Source of the DNA: an uncultured Coriobacteriaceae bacterium
Lineage (GTDB): Bacteria > Actinomycetota > Coriobacteriia > Coriobacteriales > Eggerthellaceae
Length of the DNA: 64,000 nt
Assembly: GCA_900550055.1 (NCBI GenBank)
Contig: URQU01000003.1
Coordinates: forward strand, 1 to 64,000
Direction of reading: 5' to 3'
A program made the position numbers and the translations under genes. Shown here piece after piece: positions 27,912 to 34,894 of this stretch (position 1 is its first letter; each line of letters starts with the position of its first letter). The notes beneath the pieces were generated by a model. It was given only the letters and a program-made list of their open reading frames with translations, searched no databases and was not told where the DNA came from.

Positions 27912-28718
27912 ATGGCTCGCAAACCTAAAGGCGGCGACGATATGGAGATGCAGAACGCCGCGAAGACCCTGATGGCCAACATCCGCTTCATGAGCGTCGA
28001 TAACCCCATCCGTTCCCTGGTGTTCACTAGCTCCATCCCCAACGAAGGCAAGTCCACGGTCACGTGCAACGTCGCCCGCGCCATCGCGTCCTCGGGCATG
28101 CGCGTGTGCCTGGTCGAGTGCGACATGCGCAATCGCACGCTGGCCGGCATGCTCGGCGTGCGCTCCACGGGCGGTCTGTACTCGGTGCTCTCCGATACCA
28201 TGCCCATCCAGCAGGCCATCGTCTCCACCAACACCGAGAACATGTTCCTGCTCGATGCCGAGCCGCACATCCCCAATCCCGCCGACATCCTCGCCTCCAA
28301 GCGCTTCGCCGCGCTGGCCCATAAGCTTGAGCAGATGTTCGATTACGTCATCTTCGATACGTCGCCCGTCGGCATGTTCGTCGATGCCGCCGTGGTCTCC
28401 ACCATCGTCGACGCCGCCGTGCTGGTGGTGCGCGAGAACTTCACGAAGCGCCAGGCCGTGCTGCAGGCCTACGACCAGTTGAAGAAGGCCGGCGGCAACG
28501 TGGTGGGCGTCGTCATGAACTACTGCAACGTTGAGAAGTCCGAGTACTACTACGCTTACTACAACCAGCAGGGCAAGCGCGAGAAGGGCTCCTCTTCCGC
28601 GGTGAAGGTCGATTCCCGCAACCTCGGTCCCAACGTCCCGCGCGGCGGCGGTAAGCATGGCGGTGCCGCGAACCCCGCTAACTACGGACGTCAGAACAAC
28701 GGTGCTCGCAGAGGGTAG
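27912..28718 (+). CDS. BY-type protein tyrosine kinase (CpsD/CapB)
   Basis: 268 residues. Walker A is SSIPNEGKST, Walker A' is CLVECDMR and Walker B is YVIFDTSPVG. The C-terminal segment EYYYAYY is the tyrosine cluster that is autophosphorylated; a basic Gly/Asn/Arg-rich tail of about 45 residues follows it, unusual because the cluster normally ends the protein. It works with the membrane protein encoded upstream and is reversed by the phosphatase downstream. Confidence 0.92.
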   Translation: MARKPKGGDDMEMQNAAKTLMANIRFMSVDNPIRSLVFTSSIPNEGKSTVTCNVARAIASSGMRVCLVECDMRNRTLAGMLGVRSTGGLYSVLSDTMPIQQAIVSTNTENMFLLDAEPHIPNPADILASKRFAALAHKLEQMFDYVIFDTSPVGMFVDAAVVSTIVDAAVLVVRENFTKRQAVLQAYDQLKKAGGNVVGVVMNYCNVEKSEYYYAYYNQQGKREKGSSSAVKVDSRNLGPNVPRGGGKHGGAANPANYGRQNNGARRG

Positions 28719-28723
28719 TCGAC

Positions 28724-29368
28724 GTGCTTGACCTGCATTGCCATATCCTTCCCGGCGTTGACGACGGGGCAAGCTGCCTCGGCGAGAGCGTGCGCATGAT
28801 CCATGCCGCGTACAAGGCCGGCATCACCGAGATCGTGTGCACGCCGCATTGCCGCGACCCGTACTTCGATTTCGATGCCATGTGGGATGCGTTCAACCAG
28901 CTGGCCCCGCGTTCGCCCATCCCCATGCGCATGGGCTTCGAGGTGAATATCCGCAAGCTGCGCGAGCTGGGAATGGACTGGGCGCCCTACCTGTGCTTCC
29001 AGGATTCCAAGACGCTGCTGCTCGAGCTTTCCACGCACGCCAGCAAACGCGATTTCGAGGAATACGAACGTGAGATCTACGAGCTGCAGGGCATGGGGCT
29101 CGACGTGATCATCGCCCATCCCGAGCGCTACAAGGCCATCCAGGAGGATACCTCCATTGCGGAGCGCCTGGTCAGCTGCGGGTGCGTGTTGCAGGCATCG
29201 TCCGACTTCATCCGCGGCGGGCGTATGGGCAAGGAGCGCAAACCTGCCCAGCGTTTGTTCGAAGCCGGTTTGTACACCTACATCGCTAGCGATGCCCACT
29301 GCGTCGAACACTACGAAGCGTTTTCCGAAGCGGTGTATAAATTCGGGCATATGTTGCGAACGGAATAG
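28724..29368 (+). CDS. PHP-type tyrosine phosphatase (CpsB/CapC)
   Basis: 214 residues from GTG 28724, five bases after the kinase stop. The N-terminus LDLHCHILPGVDDGA gives the HxH metal ligands, and IAHPERY and SDAHC further on complete the PHP metal site. It removes phosphate from the BY-kinase. Three genes form a full regulatory triad, yet no glycosyltransferases, Wzx or Wzy follow; a terminator ends the operon. Confidence 0.9.
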   Translation: MLDLHCHILPGVDDGASCLGESVRMIHAAYKAGITEIVCTPHCRDPYFDFDAMWDAFNQLAPRSPIPMRMGFEVNIRKLRELGMDWAPYLCFQDSKTLLLELSTHASKRDFEEYEREIYELQGMGLDVIIAHPERYKAIQEDTSIAERLVSCGCVLQASSDFIRGGRMGKERKPAQRLFEAGLYTYIASDAHCVEHYEAFSEAVYKFGHMLRTE

Positions 29369-29402
29369 CCGACGAAGGAATAGAATAGTCCACAGGTATT
29401 TC

Positions 29403-29437
29403 GGCCTGCCCTCCCAACGGAGGGCAGGCCTTTTTCG
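29403..29437 (+). terminator. Terminator of the wzz/kinase/phosphatase operon
   Basis: GGCCTGCCCTCC pairs perfectly with GGAGGGCAGGCC over a four-base loop, followed by TTTTT. Confidence 0.9.
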
Positions 29438-29451
29438 ACAGGGGGATGAGC

Positions 29452-30495
29452 ATGCGCACCATTACGTTGGGGTCTACCGGTATCGTCACGCCGCAGAATG
29501 CGTTCGGGGCGCTGCCGATTCAACGCATCTCCGAACAGGACGCCGTGGCGCTGCTTCGCCGCGCGTTCGAGGGCGGCATGACGTTCTTCGACACGGCGCG
29601 CGCGTATTCCAACAGCGAGGAGCGCGTTGGCCTTGCATTCGAGGGCATGCGCGGTAAGGTCGCCATCGCCACTAAAACCCAGGCCCGCACGCCCGAGGCG
29701 TTTTGGGAAGATCTGGAAACGTCGCTGCGCCTTTTGCGCACCGACCATGTTGACCTATACCAGTTCCACTGCGTCGACCAGTGCTACAAGCCAGGCGACG
29801 GCACCGGCATGTATGAGTGCATGCTCATGGCCAAGGAGCAGGGCAAGATTGCCCACATCGGCGTGACGGCGCACAAGCTCGAGGTTGCCTTCGAGTGCGT
29901 GGAAAGCGGCCTGTACGAAACGCTGCAGTACCCGCTCAGCTACCTTGCCTCCGACCGCGAGCTTGAGCTGGTTGCCCTGTGCGAGCAGCGCAACGTCGGC
30001 TTTATCGCCATGAAAGGCCTGGCCGGCGGCCTGCTCACTAACGCCCGCGCCTGCATGGCGTTCATGACCCAGTTCCCGGGCGTGCTGCCCATCTGGGGCG
30101 TGCAGCGCGAGGAAGAGCTCGATGAGTGGCTTGCGTTCATGACCGAAACGCCGCAGCTTGACGAAGGGACGCGCGCGTTCATCGCCTCCGAGCGCGCCGA
30201 GCTTGCCGGCGATTTCTGCCGCGGTTGCGGCTACTGCATGTCGTGCCCGCAGGAGATCGTCATCAACCAGTGCGCCCGTATGTCGCTCATGATCCGCCGC
30301 GCGCCGTCGAAGGGGTGGCTTGGCGAAGAGTGGCAGCAGCGCATGAACGCCATCGAGGACTGCACCGAGTGCTACGCATGCACCGTGCGCTGCCCCTACG
30401 AGCTGGACATTCCTCAGCTTCTGAAGAAGAACCTGGCCGATTACCGCGCCGTCCTGGCGGGCAGCGTGGATGTGAAGGGCGCAGGGGAGGAATAG
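29452..30495 (+). CDS. Aldo/keto reductase with C-terminal iron-sulfur domain
   Basis: 347 residues. The TIM-barrel part has the AKR catalytic set: the Asp and Tyr in FFDTARAYSNSE, Lys in ATKTQ and His in YQFHCVD. Residues 255-330 carry two cysteine groups, CRGCGYCMSCP and CTECYACTVRCP, expected to hold two [4Fe-4S] clusters. This AKR-ferredoxin group is common in anaerobes; substrate unknown. I chose ATG 29452, six bases after GGGGG; ATG 29446 is closer than usual to it. Confidence 0.88.
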   Translation: MRTITLGSTGIVTPQNAFGALPIQRISEQDAVALLRRAFEGGMTFFDTARAYSNSEERVGLAFEGMRGKVAIATKTQARTPEAFWEDLETSLRLLRTDHVDLYQFHCVDQCYKPGDGTGMYECMLMAKEQGKIAHIGVTAHKLEVAFECVESGLYETLQYPLSYLASDRELELVALCEQRNVGFIAMKGLAGGLLTNARACMAFMTQFPGVLPIWGVQREEELDEWLAFMTETPQLDEGTRAFIASERAELAGDFCRGCGYCMSCPQEIVINQCARMSLMIRRAPSKGWLGEEWQQRMNAIEDCTECYACTVRCPYELDIPQLLKKNLADYRAVLAGSVDVKGAGEE

Positions 30496-30572
30496 CCTCA
30501 GGACAAGCTCGCCGCAACATGTCATCCCTGGTAATTTGGCTTCTTATGTGGTTACATAATCGCTAGCAAGCG

Positions 30573-30605
30573 AAGCGGGCGCGCCCCTTTGGCGCGCCCG
30601 CTTTC
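30573..30605 (+). terminator. Terminator after the aldo/keto reductase
   Basis: AAGCGGGCGCGCC pairs with GGCGCGCCCGCTT over a five-base loop, followed by TTCAC; the T run is short. Confidence 0.65.
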
Positions 30606-30633
30606 ACGTTCGGCGGGCTGAATAGGGGTTCAC

Positions 30634-31485
30634 ATGGAAGCTTGGCTGCAGGGGATCTTCGCCGACACGCCGGTGCTCACGGTGCCGTGGAGCATCGACT
30701 ATTTCAGCGTCATCGCCGGCGTGCTCACCGGCGCGCTGTTCGCGTGCGACCGCAAGCTCGACATCATCGGCACGGTGGTGTGCGGGTTGATCACGGGCTA
30801 CGGCGGCGGCGTGCTGCGCGACACACTCATGCAGGGCACGGGCGTGTATTTCACCTCGCATCCCGACCTTATCGTCACCTGCATCCTCATCTGCGCGTTC
30901 GTGTTCTACTTCCGCGGCATATTCAAGCATCTCGAGGCAACGGTATTCCTGGCCGATGCGCTGTCGGTCGGCTTGTTCGCGCTTGCTGGCGCTTCGAAGG
31001 CGGTTGCTTTCGAGCAGGGTATGGTGCTGTCGGTCATCATGGGCGGCATCACGGCGGTCGGCGGCGGCGCCATCCGCGACATCTGCGTCGGCGAGGTGCC
31101 CGGCGTGTTCCAGCGCAGCAACTACTATGCCGTTGCGGGGCTTGGCGGCGCGGCGGTGTACGTGGTGCTGGCGCGCTTCGGGTGTCCCTTGGCGCTCGCG
31201 GGCATCGCATGCGTGCTCGCCGTGGTGGCGCTGCGTTATTGGAGCGTGTACTTCGATTGGCGCACAACCTCCGAGGCCGACCTGACGCCGCGCATCGCCC
31301 GCGGCCTGCATCGCGTGGGCGAAGTGCTGTCGGGGCTTTTCCTGCATGGCGGCGACTCCGAGCGGCATCAGCGGCACGCCGGCGCGCGCATCGCCCGCGG
31401 CGCCAGCCGTGATGACGAAGCGCGCAAGGGCTCATCGGGCGGCAGCGATGCCGCGAACAGCGATTGGCCCGCCAACATGCGCTAA
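30634..31485 (+). CDS. TRIC-type cation channel / UPF0126 family membrane protein
   Basis: 283 residues. Seven hydrophobic segments occur in two related halves; each half has a Gly-rich motif followed by IRD/LRD (GYGGGVLRDTL and VGGGAIRDIC), the mark of this family. Bacterial members are trimeric potassium-permeable channels. The last 70 residues are a hydrophilic Arg/Ser/His-rich tail. ATG 30634 follows AATAGGGG. Single-gene unit. Confidence 0.85.
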   Translation: MEAWLQGIFADTPVLTVPWSIDYFSVIAGVLTGALFACDRKLDIIGTVVCGLITGYGGGVLRDTLMQGTGVYFTSHPDLIVTCILICAFVFYFRGIFKHLEATVFLADALSVGLFALAGASKAVAFEQGMVLSVIMGGITAVGGGAIRDICVGEVPGVFQRSNYYAVAGLGGAAVYVVLARFGCPLALAGIACVLAVVALRYWSVYFDWRTTSEADLTPRIARGLHRVGEVLSGLFLHGGDSERHQRHAGARIARGASRDDEARKGSSGGSDAANSDWPANMR

Positions 31486-31503
31486 CCGGGTCGGCTTCAA
31501 GCG

Positions 31504-31686
31504 TTGAGCCATCCGCGTGTTGCGCCGATATATCGTTGCTGGACCAGGGATGATCAGAGTTTTGAGGGGAAGGCAGCGAATCTGCTGTATTTCGTTGTGA
31601 AGAATCACTCGCTTCACGATGGCGATAAACGAATCGCGGCAACGTTGTTCCTGCATTTTCTCAACATGAACGATGCTCTTTTGTAA
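31504..31686 (+). pseudogene. Remnant of a Fic/DOC-type domain
   Basis: A 60-codon frame whose last 43 residues look like the core of a Fic/RhuM-associated domain: KAANLLYFVVKNHS followed by DGDKRIAA and a hydrophobic helix. The canonical motif HxFxDGN(G/K)R is changed to HSLHDGDKR (Phe to Leu, Asn to Asp). The N-terminal 17 residues do not fit the family and the frame ends right after the helix, so this is a short decayed piece. Confidence 0.6.
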
Positions 31687-31687
31687 A

Positions 31688-31727
31688 ACGGAGACAAGCG
31701 CATATCGGATAGTGCGCTTGTCTCCGT
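31688..31727 (-). terminator. 14-base inverted repeat, probable terminator
   Basis: ACGGAGACAAGCGC and GCGCTTGTCTCCGT are exact complements with a 12-base loop. Only the minus-strand reading has a following TTTT, so on the plus strand it is a weak terminator at best. Confidence 0.45.
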
Positions 31728-31969
31728 AACCGTTCTTCCTTGCAAGCTCCCTTACTTGCTCTTACCGGAGCAGCGGGGCATGATAGCTGCCGGTGGTTGG
31801 GCGTGCCGGGCAACATGTGCGGCAGCATGATGCGGTATGCGTTTGTCGGGTTTTGGTTGTCAAACGACGGCTCCTTGCGCAGCGAAACCCTGGTTGCCCG
31901 CATCGGACGCATGATCGATCGCATGATAGAGCGCTTCGTCCTGTGGTGGGCGGCTCCCGCGGGTCATGC

Positions 31970-31987
31970 TATATTGTCCTATGACTA
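31970..31987 (+). promoter_or_regulatory. Promoter element and Crp/Fnr-like box ahead of the NrfD-like gene
   Basis: TATATT (31970-31975) overlaps TTGTCCTATGACTA (31974-31987), a TTGTC-N4-GAC(A/T)A dyad. The first 12 bases match the box at 34713 exactly. The gene starts 43 bases downstream. Confidence 0.5.
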
Positions 31988-32029
31988 TCGAAACCGTAAG
32001 TTGGATGCGCTTGCTGGAGGGAGACGCCG

Positions 32030-32986
32030 ATGCTGGGCGAGATGCCTGTCTGGTATTTGTTTCTTGGCGGAAGCGGCGCCGGCTTGCTGCTGGTCACCGG
32101 CGTGACGATGCTGTTCGTGCCGTCTTGGGACCGCATGGTCTCGCATGGCATCGCAGGCGATCTCTATGGCGTTGGCGGCGTATACGGGTGTTTGGCGCGT
32201 TTGTTCGTCCCTGCCTGTGCCACCGCTGCCGTGCTCCTTGTCGTGGGCATCTCATGCCTTGCCCTCGATCTAGGTGCAACCGATCGTGCCGTGCTATTGT
32301 TCTTCAGCCCGCGGCTTACGTTCATCTCGGCAGGCGCGTGGCTGCTTTCCGCTGCCGTGTTGGTCGATGTCGCGCTTTTGGCGGCATGGGCGAGTGAGCC
32401 GAGCCGACGGCGCAGGCATGGGCGCGTTTTGCCCGTTGCGGCGGTATTGCTAGGCTTTGCGGTTGCGGCGTACACGGGTTTGCTCCTGCAATCGCTTTCA
32501 GCTGTACCGCTTTGGGAAACGCCGTTGCTGCCATGCCTGTTCGTGCTGTCATCGCTTTCGTGCGGTGTGGCGCTTATGGTCGTGGTGGTGAAGCTATCGG
32601 GCGTAGCGGATCGGTTCGAGGCGGTTGTGCGCCGATGGGAGTGCATCGACGTCGTGGTGCTGCTCGCGGAGGCGGCTTGCGCAGCGGGTTTTCTGGTCAT
32701 GCAAATCGCACGTGCGAGGTCGGGCGACTCGGGCACGCTGTTGGCGCTGGGGGCATCGCTTCAAACGCTGCTTGCCGGTGCGGACGCATGGGTGTTCTGG
32801 GGCGTGTTCGGCTGCGTGGGTCTTGCCGCCCCGTTGGCCATGGCAATTGCCAGCATCCGCTTCAAGCCCTCGCCCCTTGTCCCGTTCGCCCAGGCCGCTT
32901 GCGCGCTTGCGGGCGCATTCGCCATGCGATGGAGCATCACGGCTGCTGGGGTGCACCCTATTTTGCAATCTGCAGGTTTGTCATAA
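32030..32986 (+). CDS. NrfD/DmsC-like membrane anchor protein, stand-alone
   Basis: 318 residues with eight or nine membrane segments. The opening PVWYLFLGGSGAGLLLVTG is the NrfD/PsrC-type first helix with its Gly-rich turn. These anchors pass electrons between the quinone pool and an iron-sulfur subunit, but no catalytic or ferredoxin gene is adjacent. It is followed 12 bases later by a GntR gene, then a slipin gene. ATG 32030 follows GGAGGGAG. It may partner enzymes encoded elsewhere, such as the operon at 34,895. Confidence 0.75.
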   Translation: MLGEMPVWYLFLGGSGAGLLLVTGVTMLFVPSWDRMVSHGIAGDLYGVGGVYGCLARLFVPACATAAVLLVVGISCLALDLGATDRAVLLFFSPRLTFISAGAWLLSAAVLVDVALLAAWASEPSRRRRHGRVLPVAAVLLGFAVAAYTGLLLQSLSAVPLWETPLLPCLFVLSSLSCGVALMVVVVKLSGVADRFEAVVRRWECIDVVVLLAEAACAAGFLVMQIARARSGDSGTLLALGASLQTLLAGADAWVFWGVFGCVGLAAPLAMAIASIRFKPSPLVPFAQAACALAGAFAMRWSITAAGVHPILQSAGLS

Positions 32987-32998
32987 AGGAAGGTTGCC

Positions 32999-33490
32999 AT
33001 GCGGCAGAAACAGCAAGACGCTTTTCCCTTCGTCGTCGATGAATCAAGCGACGTGCCCCTGTGGGTGCAGCTGCGTCAGCGTATCATGCATCTGATAAGC
33101 ACGGGATATTTCAAGCCCGGGGACAAGCTGCCCACCGTCCGCGGCTTGGCACAGGAGGTGTCGATCAACTACAACACGGTCAACAAAGCGTATCTGAGCC
33201 TGGTGTCCGACGGCATTTTGGAGTCGGCTCGCGGCCGCGGCGTGTTCGTGCGCGATGTCGTTGCCGAAGAAGGCGCCGAACACGCGCAGGAGGTCGAGGG
33301 CATTTTGGACGATTGCATTTCCGCTTGCCGTGACCTGGGGCTTTCGCTGGAGGATATCCAACAGCACATGACCCGGCGCATCCTTCAGCTGCAGAAGGCG
33401 CAGGCAGGCGGCGAAAGCTGCGGCGAGGGCGCGCGTATCGTGCGCGTGGACGTGCATCAAGGCGTCGCAAACGCGCAAACCGGAGCGTAA
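32999..33490 (+). CDS. GntR-family regulator, YtrA type
   Basis: 163 residues. The winged-helix domain (about 20-85) shows WVQLRQRIMHLISTGYFKPG and the recognition helix region VRGLAQEVSINYNTVNKAY. The effector part is a short helical tail as in the YtrA subfamily, which usually controls its own membrane-protein operon. The start ATG at 32999 follows GGAAGG. It sits between an NrfD-like gene and a slipin gene and probably regulates them. Confidence 0.9.
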   Translation: MRQKQQDAFPFVVDESSDVPLWVQLRQRIMHLISTGYFKPGDKLPTVRGLAQEVSINYNTVNKAYLSLVSDGILESARGRGVFVRDVVAEEGAEHAQEVEGILDDCISACRDLGLSLEDIQQHMTRRILQLQKAQAGGESCGEGARIVRVDVHQGVANAQTGA

Positions 33491-33500
33491 AGGGGGAGCC

Positions 33501-34508
33501 ATGGCTTTTTCAGCATCGAGACAAAAGGGCGATTCTCGTCACCGTCGATGGGAGGACGCGGATGAGCGGCGTTCGCTAGACCGTTTCGCCGTGGTTCCGC
33601 AGGCTCATACCGAAGTGATAGGCGAGGTGGCCTCGAGCACCGGCGTGCTCCTGTTCTCCTGCGCGGTGTTCGCAGTCGTGTTCTGCGTCGTTGCGGGCAT
33701 ATGGTTCGCCGTAAGCGGCCGCATCGGGGCAATTGCGTTGGTCGCCGCTGCGCTTGCATCGGTTCTCGCGTGCATGTCCGTGCACATCGCGCAGCAATGG
33801 GAAAGAGTGGTGGTGTTGCGCTTCGGAAAGCTGAACCGTGTCTCGGGGCCGGGCTTGTTCTGGACGATTCCCGTGATCGAGCAGAACACCATGCGCGTCG
33901 ATGGGCGCACGCGCGTGACCGCATTCGGCGCCGAGGAGACCTTGACCAGCGATTTGGTGCCGCTGAACGTGAATGCCGTCCTGTTCTGGATGGTCTACGA
34001 TGCCGAGGCGGCTTGCACGGAGGTCGGCGACTTCACCCGTGCGGTGGAGCTGTCGGCTCAAACGGCGCTGCGCGATGCCATAGGCCGCGGCACGGCTGCG
34101 GAAGTGGCCATTCGCCGCCAGCAATTGGATCGCGAGTTGAAGGCCGCGCTCGAGGAGAAGTGCTCGCAGTGGGGCATTGCCGTGTTGTCCGTCGAGATCC
34201 GCGACATCCTGCTGCCGAAAGAGCTGCAGGACACCATGTCGCTTGAGGCGCAGGCCGAGCAGCGAAAGAAGGCGCGCATCATCCTTGCGGAGGCCGAACA
34301 GGATATTTGCGACATGATGACCGACATGGGCCAGGCGTATGCTGGAAACGATGCCGCGTTGCGCCTGCGCGCCATGCACTTGCTCTATGAGAGCGTTCGC
34401 GAAACGGGCGGCACCGTGGTGGTGCCTTCGAGCTTCAGCGAAGGGTTCGGGGATGTGCTGGGCGATTCGGCGAAAGAAGCATTGCGCGGGAAGGGTGCGG
34501 GGCTGTAG
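33501..34508 (+). CDS. Slipin / SPFH-domain membrane protein
   Basis: 335 residues. Two hydrophobic stretches (about 47-95) form the membrane anchor, then the SPFH (band 7) domain from about 98: ERVVVLRFGKLNRVSGPGL, and a helical coil near 225-270 with AEQRKKARIILAEAEQD. Slipins form oligomers that organise membrane proteins; an NfeD-type partner is not present here. It begins 10 bases after the GntR gene with an AAGGGGGAG site. Confidence 0.9.
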   Translation: MAFSASRQKGDSRHRRWEDADERRSLDRFAVVPQAHTEVIGEVASSTGVLLFSCAVFAVVFCVVAGIWFAVSGRIGAIALVAAALASVLACMSVHIAQQWERVVVLRFGKLNRVSGPGLFWTIPVIEQNTMRVDGRTRVTAFGAEETLTSDLVPLNVNAVLFWMVYDAEAACTEVGDFTRAVELSAQTALRDAIGRGTAAEVAIRRQQLDRELKAALEEKCSQWGIAVLSVEIRDILLPKELQDTMSLEAQAEQRKKARIILAEAEQDICDMMTDMGQAYAGNDAALRLRAMHLLYESVRETGGTVVVPSSFSEGFGDVLGDSAKEALRGKGAGL

Positions 34509-34894
34509 TCTGCCGAGGTCGGCGCAGGTCGATGCAACGTGCAACAAGGCGCGGTGCAGGGATTCCCCTGCCGAGCCCAAGCGATTCGCGATCGGGATGG
34601 CCGACAGGGCGCCCCGGTCGTCCAGGTTGCGTGATCGCCGTCGAAACCCTTGTTTACAATATTCTCAAAATAGAATAATAAGACACGAAAAATTGTCATA
34701 GGATAATCTTGATTGTCCTATGACAATTTCATATAGTGCAGGTAACGGAATCTGGCCGGTTTCCCATAAGGAGAGCCGCACCCGCTCCGGGTGCGCAATG
34801 GGGGGATGCTGAAACGAGGTCGTGCAACGTCAAGATGATGCGGCGTTTGCGTGATTGCGGCATATCCCGAAATCACGAACCATGAGGAGGAGAA
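34509..34894. other. Upstream region of the molybdoenzyme operon
   Basis: 386 bases; the middle (34,640-34,740) is very AT-rich for this genome and holds the promoter and dyads given in the next entry. The remaining leader of about 150 bases has no feature I recognise. Confidence 0.5.
34653..34737 (+). promoter_or_regulatory. Promoter and tandem Crp/Fnr-like boxes ahead of the molybdoenzyme operon
   Basis: TTTACA (34653-34658) and TAATAA (34676-34681) are 17 bases apart. Two TTGTC-type dyads follow: TTGTCATAGGATAA (34693-34706) and TTGTCCTATGACAA (34713-34726), the second a perfect TTGTC-N4-GACAA palindrome. Together they form a large dyad, AAATTGTCATAGGA (34690-34703) against TCCTATGACAATTT (34716-34729). 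A further TATAGT at 34732-34737 could be a second -10. Confidence 0.6.

Larger units (their letters stand above)
31687..32029. other. Intergenic region upstream of the NrfD-like gene
   Basis: 343 bases. It contains the inverted repeat at 31688-31727 and the TATATT/TTGTC box at 31970-31987. No gene recognised. Confidence 0.5.
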
